Notes under the pieces: generated by a model
Databases searched by the model: none
What the model was told of the DNA's origin: nothing
Seen by the model: the letters and a program-made list of their open reading frames with translations, nothing else
Program-made: the position numbers and the translations under genes
Shown here: positions 38,215-45,697 of the stretch, piece by piece
Layout: the number at the start of each line of letters is the position of its first letter
How positions within the stretch are numbered: position 1 is the first letter of the stretch
Origin: Planctomycetota bacterium
GTDB lineage: Bacteria > Planctomycetota > Phycisphaerae > Phycisphaerales > Phycisphaeraceae
Length of the DNA stretch: 64,000 bases
Direction: 5' to 3'
Assembly: GCA_026386955.1 (NCBI GenBank)
Contig: JAPLMQ010000294.1
Span: forward strand, 1-64,000

Positions 38215-38571
38215 TCACCGCAGCGCCGCCAGCGCCGCCTCCCGCGTCTTGTGGATCGAGAGGATGTCGCGCAGGCGGGTGAGGTCGAAGACCTCCTGCA
38301 CCTGGGGCTGGATCGCGCACAACTGCAGCCGCCCCTTCTTGCGCAGCACCTTCACGTCCAGCCCCATGATCACGCCCAACAGCTTGGAGTTGATCGACGC
38401 CACGTTGCGCAGGTCGAGCACGATCAGCGGCCTCTCCTCCGACTCCACCATCGTGTGCAGGTCCTGGTTGGTCCGCTCGAGGTCGAACGGGTCGGTGATG
38501 TCGTCGTGGAATTCCACGACGTTGACGCCGTCGATCACGTGGATGTCGAAGGGCTGGTCGCTGTATTTCAT
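38215..38571 (-). CDS. STAS-domain protein (anti-sigma-factor antagonist-like)
   Basis: The 118-residue product is a stand-alone STAS domain: DGVNVVEFHDDITDPFDLE, RPLIVLDLRNVASINSKLLG, then RLQLCAIQPQVQEVFDLTRL. In SpoIIAA-type proteins the loop reads I-D-S; here it is INS, retaining the Ser that kinases phosphorylate but with Asn for Asp. It would act as a phosphorylation-switched partner of an anti-sigma kinase, or in polarity or stress signalling. It is convergent with the FmdB-like gene (12 bases between stops) and divergent from the ceramidase-like gene (86 bases). No anti-sigma kinase is adjacent. Confidence 0.88.
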   Translation of the reverse strand: MKYSDQPFDIHVIDGVNVVEFHDDITDPFDLERTNQDLHTMVESEERPLIVLDLRNVASINSKLLGVIMGLDVKVLRKKGRLQLCAIQPQVQEVFDLTRLRDILSIHKTREAALAALR

Positions 38572-38657
38572 GGGGAGTCCAGTATACGCCCGCGGCTTGG
38601 GGCGCGGGCTGGTATGTTGATGCTCCGTCCCGCACCTCTCTCCCCAGGAGCCTCCGC

Positions 38658-40052
38658 GTGGCCAAGCGAACCAAGTCGTCCGTCCTCCAAGTCGGCGCCG
38701 CCTCGGCCGACGTCACCCCCGCGATGGGCATCCAGCTCGCCGGCGACATCGGGCGCGTGCGCGAGGTCAACGAGATCCGCGAGCGCCTCTACGCCCACGC
38801 GCTGGTCATGCAGAAGGGCGACACGCGCTTCTGCTTCATCTCGCTCGACCTCTGCGTCATCCAGAACAAGTGGGCAGACCGCATCCGCCGCGACGTCGAG
38901 GCCCGCTTCGGCATCCCCTACGATGCCGTGACGGTCAACCTCACGCAGAACCACTCCGCCCCGTCGGTCGGCCACCTCTTCGTGCGCGACGAGTGGCCGC
39001 TGATCCCCCAGGCCTACCCCTGGCTGCGCGGCGGCGACGACCGCTACAACGAGCCGACCGTCGCCGCGATCCTCGACGCCGTCGGCCGGGCCGTCGCCGC
39101 CGTCCAGCCCGTCACGCTCCGCGCGGGTCGCATGACCGACGGGCGCGTCGCCTTCAACCGCCGCTTCGTCATGCGCGACGGCAGCGCGGTCTGCCACCCG
39201 CAAAACAGCTCGCCCGACATCCTCCACGTCGAGGGGCCGACCGACCCCGAGGTCGCGGTCCTCCTGTTCGACGGCGCCGACGGCAAGCCCGTCGCCGCGA
39301 TGCTCCACCACACCTGCCATCCCTGCCATGGCTACCCGACCCAGTACGTCATCGCCGATTGGCCCGGCGCCTGGGCCAGCGAGTTCCTCAAGCGCCACTC
39401 AAGCCCCGCGAAGCCCGCCGTCGCCCTGGTCGCCAACGGCTGCTGCGGCAACATCCACCACATGAACCACCTCGACCCCAAGGGCACGCAGGACCACGTG
39501 CGCATGGCCGGCCTCCTCGCCGAGACGACCGACACCATCATGCAGAAGCACTTGAAGCCGATCGCCGCGGACGAGTTCGCCTTCCGCCGCAGCGTGCTCA
39601 AGCTCCCGATGCGCCAGGTGCCCGCGAAGGAGGTCGCCGCCGCCCGCAAACTGGTGAAGGCCAACCCCGAGCCGATGTGGCTCAACAAGGAGCGCACGCT
39701 CGTCTCCTGGGAGTGGGTCTTCGCGGTCTCGCTGCTCGACTTCCACGCCCAGCAGCAGGCCCAGGGGACCTTCAACTACGAGATGCAGGCGGTGCGCATC
39801 GGCGACGCGGCCTTGGTCACGGTAATGGGCGAGCCCTTCGTCGAGGCCCAACTCAAGCTCAAGGCCGGCTCGCCCGCGCCGTACACCATCGTCGCCCACA
39901 TGTGCAACGGCTACGCCGGCTACGTCCCCACCGCCGACGCCCTCAAGCGCGGCGGGTTCGAGACCCGCACCTCCAACGGCTCGAAGTTCGGCCCCGAGGC
40001 CGTCGACGCCATCGCCAACCACGGCGTGAAGATGCTGAAGCGGCTTTTCTGA
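38658..40052 (+). CDS. Neutral/alkaline ceramidase N-terminal-like hydrolase
   Basis: The 464-residue product resembles the N-terminal catalytic domain of neutral ceramidases, zinc amidases. The start QVGAASADVTPAMGIQLAG is the typical domain opening. Likely metal and catalytic positions include NLTQNHSAPSVGH, LHHTCHPCHG and NGCCGNIHHMN, and the C-terminal VTVMGEPFVEAQLKLK and AHMCNGYAGYVPTADALKRGG blocks are standard. No signal peptide. The start is GTG 38658 with AGGAG 8 bases upstream. In planctomycetes such proteins are common and often near carbohydrate genes; the actual substrate may not be ceramide. Confidence 0.85.
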   Translation: MAKRTKSSVLQVGAASADVTPAMGIQLAGDIGRVREVNEIRERLYAHALVMQKGDTRFCFISLDLCVIQNKWADRIRRDVEARFGIPYDAVTVNLTQNHSAPSVGHLFVRDEWPLIPQAYPWLRGGDDRYNEPTVAAILDAVGRAVAAVQPVTLRAGRMTDGRVAFNRRFVMRDGSAVCHPQNSSPDILHVEGPTDPEVAVLLFDGADGKPVAAMLHHTCHPCHGYPTQYVIADWPGAWASEFLKRHSSPAKPAVALVANGCCGNIHHMNHLDPKGTQDHVRMAGLLAETTDTIMQKHLKPIAADEFAFRRSVLKLPMRQVPAKEVAAARKLVKANPEPMWLNKERTLVSWEWVFAVSLLDFHAQQQAQGTFNYEMQAVRIGDAALVTVMGEPFVEAQLKLKAGSPAPYTIVAHMCNGYAGYVPTADALKRGGFETRTSNGSKFGPEAVDAIANHGVKMLKRLF

Positions 40053-40095
40053 GCCGGCGCGGGGCGGAGCGCGTGGGGCGCGAGGATGCGAGTCT

Positions 40096-40158
40096 GATCA
40101 GAGACGGGGACTGTGTCCCCGACGTCAGGGCGATAGCGGTACTCCGCTCGCGCGACTC
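40096..40158 (+). repeat. Dispersed palindromic repeat, copy 3
   Basis: Reads GATCAGAG, a mini-palindrome GGGGACTGTGTCCCC, then GGGCGATAGCGGTACTCCGC and CGCGCGA. It matches 35163-35222 at the ends, while the central mini-palindrome has changed on both sides together (CGGACAC/GTGTCCG there, GGGGAC/GTCCCC here), a compensatory pattern that points to a selected stem. Confidence 0.8.
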
Positions 40159-40251
40159 GTCGGGAGCCCTCCAAGATCCGGGAAGCCGATGGGGCCGCTC
40201 GATACGTGCTGTCGATGTGGCAGCGCAGTGGATCGTGGCGGATTTGCAGGT

Positions 40252-40320
40252 GCGGCACTTCGCGCGGGCGGAGTACCGCCTCGCCCGACCTTCGGACACA
40301 CAGTGTCCGTCTCTGATCAA
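40252..40320 (-). repeat. Dispersed palindromic repeat, copy 4 (inverted)
   Basis: Its reverse complement reads GATCAGAGACGGACACTGTG, TGTCCGAAGGTCGGGCGAGG, CGGTACTCCGCCCGCGCGAA, almost the same as 35163-35222 over 60 bases. It stands in inverted orientation to copy 3. Confidence 0.85.
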
Positions 40321-40358
40321 GACATTCCCTCGATCATCACATCCCCACGAGGTCGACG

Positions 40359-42647
40359 ATGATTCGCTTCTTCCATGCCATGCGTCCCCGCGTCGCCGGC
40401 ACGCTCGCCGTCCTGCTGCTCTCCGCGCTCGCCGCCACCGTCCGCGCCCAACCCGCCCCCGCGCCTCCCACCACCCAACCCGCCGCGCATCCCCGCATCG
40501 AAGTCCGCCTCCACCTCGGCAAGCCCACCGTCCATGTCGACGGCAAGCCCGTCGCCATCCCGATGTACAGCCCGATGGGCTTCTCGCGCCCGCACTTCCT
40601 CAAGCAGGTCCCCTTCTTCACGCCGCACCACATGGGCGCCTACTTCATCTGGCGCCCCTTCGCCGACGGCGACGGGTGGGCGGCCTCGCAGTTCTGGAAC
40701 GGCGACCAGATCAGCTCCACGCCCGTCAACCCCAAGCTGGCCGGGGGGAGCCCCTCCTTCGAGGAGCAGATCGACTTCATCCGCGAGCGCGACCCCGACG
40801 CCTACTTCTTCGTCCGCGAGATCACCACCGACGCCCCGCCCTCCTGGCGGAAGCTCCACGCCGACCAGCTCTTCGTCACGCAGGAGGGCAAGCCGCTCGA
40901 CAACGCCTCGCTCGCCTCCGACCTCTACTGGGACGCGCTCGCCCGCGCCGCCGGCGCGACCATCGAAGCCATCGAGAAGCAGCCGTGGTCCGATCGCGTG
41001 CTCGGCTACTGGTGCGGCATCTTCGGCGAAGGCACCTACGGCCCCGTCGCCGACGGCTGGCTCTTCGACCACAGCGCGCCCATGACCGCCAAGTGGCGCG
41101 CCTTCCTCCGCGAGAAATACGGCAGCGTCGAAAAGCTCCGCGAAGCCCACAAGGACCCCAAGCTCGAGTTCGACACGATCGAAGTCCCGCGCGACCCGTT
41201 GCTGGAGGGCCAGGCCAAGCTGGCCGGGCTGAGCTACTGGCAGGACGCGTCGGAGAACCGCCCCCGCCGAGATTATCTCGAGCTCACCGCAAAGCTCGTG
41301 CACCAAGGCTACGAGAAATACATGGCCGCCTGCGCGAAAGGCTCCGGCGGGAAGAAGATCTGCCTCCATGACGCACTCAAGCTCACCCAACTCGGGTGGA
41401 ACCTCCACGGCTTCTTCGACCCCGGCAAGGGCTGGTGGCCGGCCTACCCCGAGTTCATGACCGGCGGCGGTTACATCGGCGTCACCCGCATCTTCGACTT
41501 CCCCGGCTGCGACGGCCTCGTCACCCCGCACGACTACCAGGCCCGCGGCCCCGGCGGCGTCTTCGAGCCCGAGGGCAGCGTCGACTCCATCGTCCTCCGC
41601 GGCAAGCTCTTCCTCTGCGAGATGGACACGCGCACCTTCGCCAACCCGCCCCTCGACTACGGCAGCGCGCTCGACGTGCGCGAGTACGCGGCCGTCTCCT
41701 GGCGCAACTTCGCCACCGGTTTCACCCGCGGCTTCCACCCCTATTGGATGGACCTCTGCGGCAAGCCCGAAGGTTGGTTCGGCGAGGCCGAGATCCAGAA
41801 GGTCGTCGCCCGCCAGGTCGAGTTCAACGAGGCGATCATGTGGGAGCAGAAGATGGGCCTGGCCCGCTGCGGCGTCCCGTGGCGCGTCTACCTCTTCGAG
41901 GACCTCGAGCGCGACAATTTCCCCGCCCACCGCGTCTTCTATTTCCCCAACCTCTTCCGCGCCGACGACAAGCGATTGGCCCTGCTCAAGAGCAAGGTCT
42001 TCCGCGACGGGAACGTCGTGCTCTGGGGCCCGGGCTCGGGCATCTCCGACGGCCAAAAGATCGCCACCGCCAGCGCGACGAAGCTCACCGGCTTCGAGTT
42101 CCAGCCGCTGATGCCCGGGAACATCCAGCGGCGGACGCTGCTCACCCGCTTCGATCATCCGCTCACCCAGGGCCTCCCGGCCGACACCGTCCTCGGCGGC
42201 CCGCTCGCCTTCGGGCCGGGCCTCTATCCGAAGGACGGCCTCTCGCTCGGCGAGGCCTGGACCGTGCAGGGCAAGCGCTACTCCGGCCTCGCGGTGAAGA
42301 CCTTCGGCAAGGGCCCGCGCGGTGCCTACAAAGGCAAGGAGCCGCTGGGCGAGGGCGATTGGGCCTCGGTCTTCAGCACGACCGTGCCCATGCCTGCGGA
42401 GGTCTGGCGCCGCCTCGCCCGATTCGCCGGCGCCCACGTCTGGAGCGAAGGCAACGACGTGCTCCTCGCCGACGAAAGCGTCGTCGCGCTGCACTCGGTG
42501 CAGTCGGGCCCGAAGCGGATCGAGCTGCCCGGGCCCTGCCGCGTGTGGGACGTGGTGACCGGCAAGCAGGTGGCGGGGAGGACGGAGAAGATCGAGTTCG
42601 ACCTGGTCGCGCCGGAGACGAGGGTGTTTCGGATGGAGAGGCGGTGA
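40359..42647 (+). CDS. Secreted GH42-like glycosidase (beta-galactosidase-type architecture)
   Basis: The product is 762 residues. A signal peptide (GTLAVLLLSALAATVRA, cleavage before QPAP) sends it out of the cytoplasm. The layout, a long TIM-barrel-like region followed by a Rossmann-like segment (VFYFPNLFRADDKRLALLKSK, NVVLWGPGSGISDGQKI) and a small beta domain, is that of GH42 enzymes with their trimerisation domain. Acidic candidates include GYWCGIFGEGTYG and SIVLRGKLFLCEMDTRTF, where Glu residues fall at strand ends, but I cannot confirm the catalytic pair. ATG 40359 has GAGG 7 bases upstream. It probably acts on galactose- or arabinose-containing polymers. Confidence 0.75.
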   Translation: MIRFFHAMRPRVAGTLAVLLLSALAATVRAQPAPAPPTTQPAAHPRIEVRLHLGKPTVHVDGKPVAIPMYSPMGFSRPHFLKQVPFFTPHHMGAYFIWRPFADGDGWAASQFWNGDQISSTPVNPKLAGGSPSFEEQIDFIRERDPDAYFFVREITTDAPPSWRKLHADQLFVTQEGKPLDNASLASDLYWDALARAAGATIEAIEKQPWSDRVLGYWCGIFGEGTYGPVADGWLFDHSAPMTAKWRAFLREKYGSVEKLREAHKDPKLEFDTIEVPRDPLLEGQAKLAGLSYWQDASENRPRRDYLELTAKLVHQGYEKYMAACAKGSGGKKICLHDALKLTQLGWNLHGFFDPGKGWWPAYPEFMTGGGYIGVTRIFDFPGCDGLVTPHDYQARGPGGVFEPEGSVDSIVLRGKLFLCEMDTRTFANPPLDYGSALDVREYAAVSWRNFATGFTRGFHPYWMDLCGKPEGWFGEAEIQKVVARQVEFNEAIMWEQKMGLARCGVPWRVYLFEDLERDNFPAHRVFYFPNLFRADDKRLALLKSKVFRDGNVVLWGPGSGISDGQKIATASATKLTGFEFQPLMPGNIQRRTLLTRFDHPLTQGLPADTVLGGPLAFGPGLYPKDGLSLGEAWTVQGKRYSGLAVKTFGKGPRGAYKGKEPLGEGDWASVFSTTVPMPAEVWRRLARFAGAHVWSEGNDVLLADESVVALHSVQSGPKRIELPGPCRVWDVVTGKQVAGRTEKIEFDLVAPETRVFRMERR

Positions 42648-42711
42648 GGGGGGTTCGGATTTGAATTGACGGGTCAGAGCCGGACAGTTTCTGTTGCGAT
42701 GCTTGTATTTC

Positions 42712-42907
42712 AGGGCCAAAGGCCCGTCTTATACCAGCCTAGAGCGAAGCCCTAGGATTTTGGGCACCGTATGGTTTTGAGGGCTGAAGGCCCGATTTAT
42801 CCACCCCTCGAACACGCGATAAGACGGGCTTTCAGCCCTCCAAATGTTCTTTGACGCAGACACCTGGGGCTTTGCCCCAGGCTGGTATAAAACGGGCCTT
42901 TGGCCCT
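42712..42907. repeat. Compound palindromic element, AGGGCCAAAGGCCC type
   Basis: Outer arms 42712-42758 and 42861-42907 are inverted copies, each holding two small hairpins: GGGCC-AAA-GGCCC with GGGCC-TTT-GGCCC, and CCTAGAGCGAAGCCCTAGG with CCTGGGGCTTTGCCCCAGG. The inner arms 42777-42800 and 42819-42842 are GAGGGCTGAAGGCCCG against CGGGCTTTCAGCCCTC. The layout is the same as in the IS200-associated elements at 25.2 and 26.1 kb although the sequence differs. Confidence 0.85.
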
Positions 42908-42948
42908 CCGGAAATGATTTCGCTACGAGCATTGCAATAAAGCCAGCC

Positions 42949-43000
42949 GGACACTGTGTGTCCGTACTTCGGGCGAATGCGGCACTCCGCTCGCACGTCT
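42949..43000 (+). repeat. Dispersed palindromic repeat, copy 5
   Basis: Contains CGGACACTGTGTGTCCG, GGGCGAATGCGGCACTCCGC and TCGCACG, matching the repeats at 35163, 35392, 40096 and 40252. It lies right of the compound palindrome and left of the ABC ATPase gene. Confidence 0.8.
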
Positions 43001-43109
43001 TCGCATTTGTTCTGCGGCCCTTCGCAATCCGCCGCCGGTACAATCCGCTTGCTTCATGGCGCACTGGTTTGAGGTGCTTGCGCTCGAGAGAACCGCGCCG
43101 GGGACTCCC

Positions 43110-43886
43110 ATGATCGACATCGTCAACCTCTGGCACCACTACGGCGTCCGCCCGACGCTCAGCGACGTCAACCTGCGCATCGAGACGGGCGAGTTGGTCG
43201 TGGTCATGGGCCCCAACGGCATGGGCAAGAGCACGCTGCTCTCGCTCGTCGCGGGGATCCTCCCGCCCTTCAAGGGGCACATTGAGATCGACGGCAAGCG
43301 CCGCCGGCGGTCGATCGAGGAGGAGAAGGAGATCCGCAGGCGCGTGGTCTACCTGCCCGACACGCCGTGGCTGCCGGTGCAGGCGACCGCGCGCGAGTTC
43401 GTGCTCGCGGTGGGCAGGCTCTACGGGGTGGAGGAGGATCGGCTCTTCGACCACGCCGAGCGGCTGCTCAAGCTCTTCGACCTCCACGCCGTCGGCGACG
43501 CGCCGATCGCCAGCCTCTCGACCGGGCAACGCAAGAAGGTCGGCATCTGCGCCGCGCTGATCACCGACGCACCCGTCTTCGTGCTCGACGAGCCCTTCTC
43601 CGGCGGGCTCGACTCCTCGGCCCTCCTTGCCCTGCAGCACGTGCTCAAGGCCCTCGCCGCCCGCGACGAGGTGACCATCCTGATGGCGGTGCCGGTGCCC
43701 GAGCTGGTCGACGCCCTGGCCGACCGCGTGGCGATCATCAAGGAGGGGCGGATCATCGCCTGCGATTCGCCGGCGAAGATCCGCGAGTCGATGCAGATGG
43801 CGACGCTGGGCGAGGCGCTGGAGAAGATCATCCATCCCGAGCGCGTCGCGCAGCTCGATGAATATCTCGGGGAGAGGCCGCGGTGA
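43110..43886 (+). CDS. ABC transporter ATP-binding protein
   Basis: The 258-residue ATPase has Walker A GPNGMGKS (34-41), a signature-like SLSTGQRKKVGICAAL and Walker B VFVLDEPFSGGLDSS. It resembles the ATPase of ABC-2-type exporters or ABC systems for multidrug, lantibiotic or lipid export. The start is set at ATG 43110 (MIDIVNLWHHYG), with GGGGA upstream; ATG 43056 is in frame. The stop overlaps the next gene's GTG start by GTGA, so the membrane partner is translated from the same mRNA. Confidence 0.92.
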   Translation: MIDIVNLWHHYGVRPTLSDVNLRIETGELVVVMGPNGMGKSTLLSLVAGILPPFKGHIEIDGKRRRRSIEEEKEIRRRVVYLPDTPWLPVQATAREFVLAVGRLYGVEEDRLFDHAERLLKLFDLHAVGDAPIASLSTGQRKKVGICAALITDAPVFVLDEPFSGGLDSSALLALQHVLKALAARDEVTILMAVPVPELVDALADRVAIIKEGRIIACDSPAKIRESMQMATLGEALEKIIHPERVAQLDEYLGERPR

Positions 43887-45199
43887 GACTCAACTATGCT
43901 CACCGGAGGATGCTGAAGCTTGTGGCGACGATCATCGTCACCAGCGCGCTGATGCCCTTGATGGACTTCTTCACGTATCGGGCGGTCGGCGTCAGCGCGT
44001 ACCCGCTGACCGCGATTCTCATGGGAGCCGTGTGGGTCGGCGGCGCTGTCCTGCTTGGAGCCGCGCGCGTCAATCTGACTCATCCGAGATTGTCGCGGGG
44101 ATATTCCGAGTGGCTGGCCACCGTGCCGTGGGAATACGGCAAACCCCTTCCGTTGGGATCGGTCCTGCCCACGGTGTTCGACGGATTGATGGTTTTGTTC
44201 TTCACGGGCCTGATTGTCCTGACTCAATACGCTTACCCTGCCGCGGTGGCGGGCTGCGTCGTCATCATCCAGACGGCGACGCCGGAGCAGGCGGCCAATT
44301 TCCACTGGATCAAGGACCACCTGTGGTTGGCGCCTTTTTTGCCCGTGGTCGCCTACGCGGTCGGCTATGGCTCGGCCGCTTCGTTCGCATTGAGCGTCAC
44401 CAAGATCACCCCCCGCGCGCTCCTTGTCCCCGCCGTGCTGGTTCCGCTGTGCTTTTATCCGGGTGGTCCGTCCCTGGCGCGGACCGCGGCCGTGGCGACG
44501 GTCATCCTCGTCGTAGGCGTCTGCTGGATGATCCAGTGCCTGAAACGATTCCCCTGGGACGCGCCCGATTGGAATCGCCCGATCAAGGAGATCTACCTCG
44601 AGGCTTCGATCCGCGCGAAGCATCTGGGCTGGCCCCATCTCCAGGTCGGCCCTTGGCGGAAGAGCGAGGACCCGATCGGCTGGCCCCTCAAGCTGGCCCT
44701 CAGTGGATTGGCGGCGTGGTGGCTCCTGGCCTTGGGCGAAGTTTTGTCCAAGGGTGCGTGGACCCACGAGGGTGGCCGGCCAATGACCGAGGCCGAGCAG
44801 GCGGCGCTCGCCGCAGCGGTCCGGGCGAGCTTCACGTTCGGCTTGCCTTGCCTCATCTCGATGTCGCGGTTGCTCATCTATTTTGCGGAGGGTTCGCCGC
44901 CGATCTCGCTCTGGGGCCGGCTGCGCACGGGGCAGTTGGTCATCCCGGGCTATGACGTGATGTTCGTCGCGCCGTTGTGCATCCTCGCCGTGGGCGGGAC
45001 GCTCCCGCTGCTGTTGTTCCAACTGAACGTGCCGGGGCTCTTCGTCTTGGCCATCAATGTGTTCGTGGTGCTCCTGATCGAGATGGGCATGGGCCCGTCG
45101 CTCGAGGCGTGGACGCTGACGGGATTGAACGGCCGACGCCGGCCAGGAGCCCGCATCAGCAGCATCGAACGCGCGGCGATGCAAGGTCGGGGAGCTTGA
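43883..45199 (+). CDS. Multi-pass membrane protein, partner of the ABC ATPase
   Basis: The product is 438 residues with about ten hydrophobic segments (ATIIVTSALMPLMDFFTY, LTAILMGAVWVGGAVLL, LMVLFFTGLIVLTQYAYPAA, AAVATVILVVGVCWMIQCL, VIPGYDVMFVAPLCILAVGG and others). No known permease family signature is seen. Because its GTG start lies inside the ATPase stop (GTGA at 43883-43886), it is the natural permease of a two-gene transporter. A soluble loop of ~70 residues (KRFPWDAPDWNRPIKE to EDPIGWPLKL) interrupts the membrane part. The substrate is unknown. Confidence 0.8.
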   Translation: MRLNYAHRRMLKLVATIIVTSALMPLMDFFTYRAVGVSAYPLTAILMGAVWVGGAVLLGAARVNLTHPRLSRGYSEWLATVPWEYGKPLPLGSVLPTVFDGLMVLFFTGLIVLTQYAYPAAVAGCVVIIQTATPEQAANFHWIKDHLWLAPFLPVVAYAVGYGSAASFALSVTKITPRALLVPAVLVPLCFYPGGPSLARTAAVATVILVVGVCWMIQCLKRFPWDAPDWNRPIKEIYLEASIRAKHLGWPHLQVGPWRKSEDPIGWPLKLALSGLAAWWLLALGEVLSKGAWTHEGGRPMTEAEQAALAAAVRASFTFGLPCLISMSRLLIYFAEGSPPISLWGRLRTGQLVIPGYDVMFVAPLCILAVGGTLPLLLFQLNVPGLFVLAINVFVVLLIEMGMGPSLEAWTLTGLNGRRRPGARISSIERAAMQGRGA

Positions 45200-45467
45200 G
45201 GCGCATTGACGCGGGCGCGCCCGCGTGGGATGCGATCACCTCTCCGCGCTGTTTTCCTTGATGCCCCTGACGTCTCCTTGCGACGTCGAGGGCGTCGAAC
45301 GCGGCTCACTCGGTCCCCGGCCGAGACGGCGGGCGCAGAGCGGCGCGAATCGAACCCAATCAGCGCATCCGTGGCACAGGAGCGGCGTCGGCGAGGGCGG
45401 CCGTGGAGCGTCGGCGGAGCATTTTTCGGTGCCCACCCCTCGAAATTCGCGCAAAAACAGGGGTCGT

Positions 45468-45487
45468 TGTCCGGGAAATTCCGGACA
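45468..45487. promoter_or_regulatory. Inverted repeat TGTCCG-N8-CGGACA, site 1
   Basis: Perfect 6-base arms around GGAAATTC (8 bases), extended outward by T on the left and A on the right. This is the size and symmetry of a site for a dimeric helix-turn-helix regulator. It is 64 bases (about six helical turns) from an identical-arm site. No obvious target gene start lies downstream. Confidence 0.5.
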
Positions 45488-45531
45488 AAAATCCGTCGGG
45501 ACGCGCGCAAGTCCTGATTTTGGGTCCGGCT

Positions 45532-45551
45532 TGTCCGGATTTGGGCGGACA
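45532..45551. promoter_or_regulatory. Inverted repeat TGTCCG-N8-CGGACA, site 2
   Basis: Same arms and spacing as site 1 with a different spacer (GATTTGGG). Two exact copies of the same spaced motif in one 500-base gap argue against chance, but the gap has no recognised gene to control. Binding protein unknown. Confidence 0.5.
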
Positions 45552-45697
45552 CCTGTGCGGGTCTTACAGGAGGCGCACTCTTTTTTTCTCACGCTCGACG
45601 CGTCGTCGTGCGGGGTCACCCCGGCGCGGGTTTGGGGAGGGAGAGGCAGATGAAAATTTTCGTCGATGGCGCGCCCGGCGAACAAGACCGTTCACCC

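Larger units (their letters stand above)
40053..40358. other. Gap with inverted pair of dispersed repeats
   Basis: 306 bases without a gene. A copy of the GATCAGAG/GGTACTCCGC repeat family lies at 40096-40158 and an inverted copy at 40252-40320, so the transcript could fold across ~225 bases. Between them is unique sequence (40160-40250). The right end abuts the leader of the next gene, whose ribosome site GAGG is just before ATG 40359. Confidence 0.7.
42648..43109. other. Gap with compound palindrome inserted among dispersed-repeat fragments
   Basis: 462 bases without a gene. A fragment CAGAGCCGGACAGTTTCTG (near 42674) resembles the start of the dispersed repeat; a 196-base compound palindrome follows (42712-42907); then another dispersed-repeat copy (42949-43000) and about 100 bases leading to the ABC ATPase. 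ATG 43056 opens in frame with the ATPase and would give 18 extra residues. Confidence 0.65.
45200..45697. other. Gap between convergent genes with paired operator-like palindromes
   Basis: 498 bases lie between two genes that converge. They contain two copies of TGTCCG-N8-CGGACA (45468-45487 and 45532-45551), a T-run after a non-hairpin stretch (45589-45595), and a strong ribosome-site-like GGGGAGGGAGAGG (45634-45646) before ATG 45650. The latter opens a frame (MKIFVDGAPGEQD) that soon runs antisense through the GH28-like gene. A decayed or truncated gene with its own control region would look like this. Confidence 0.5.
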
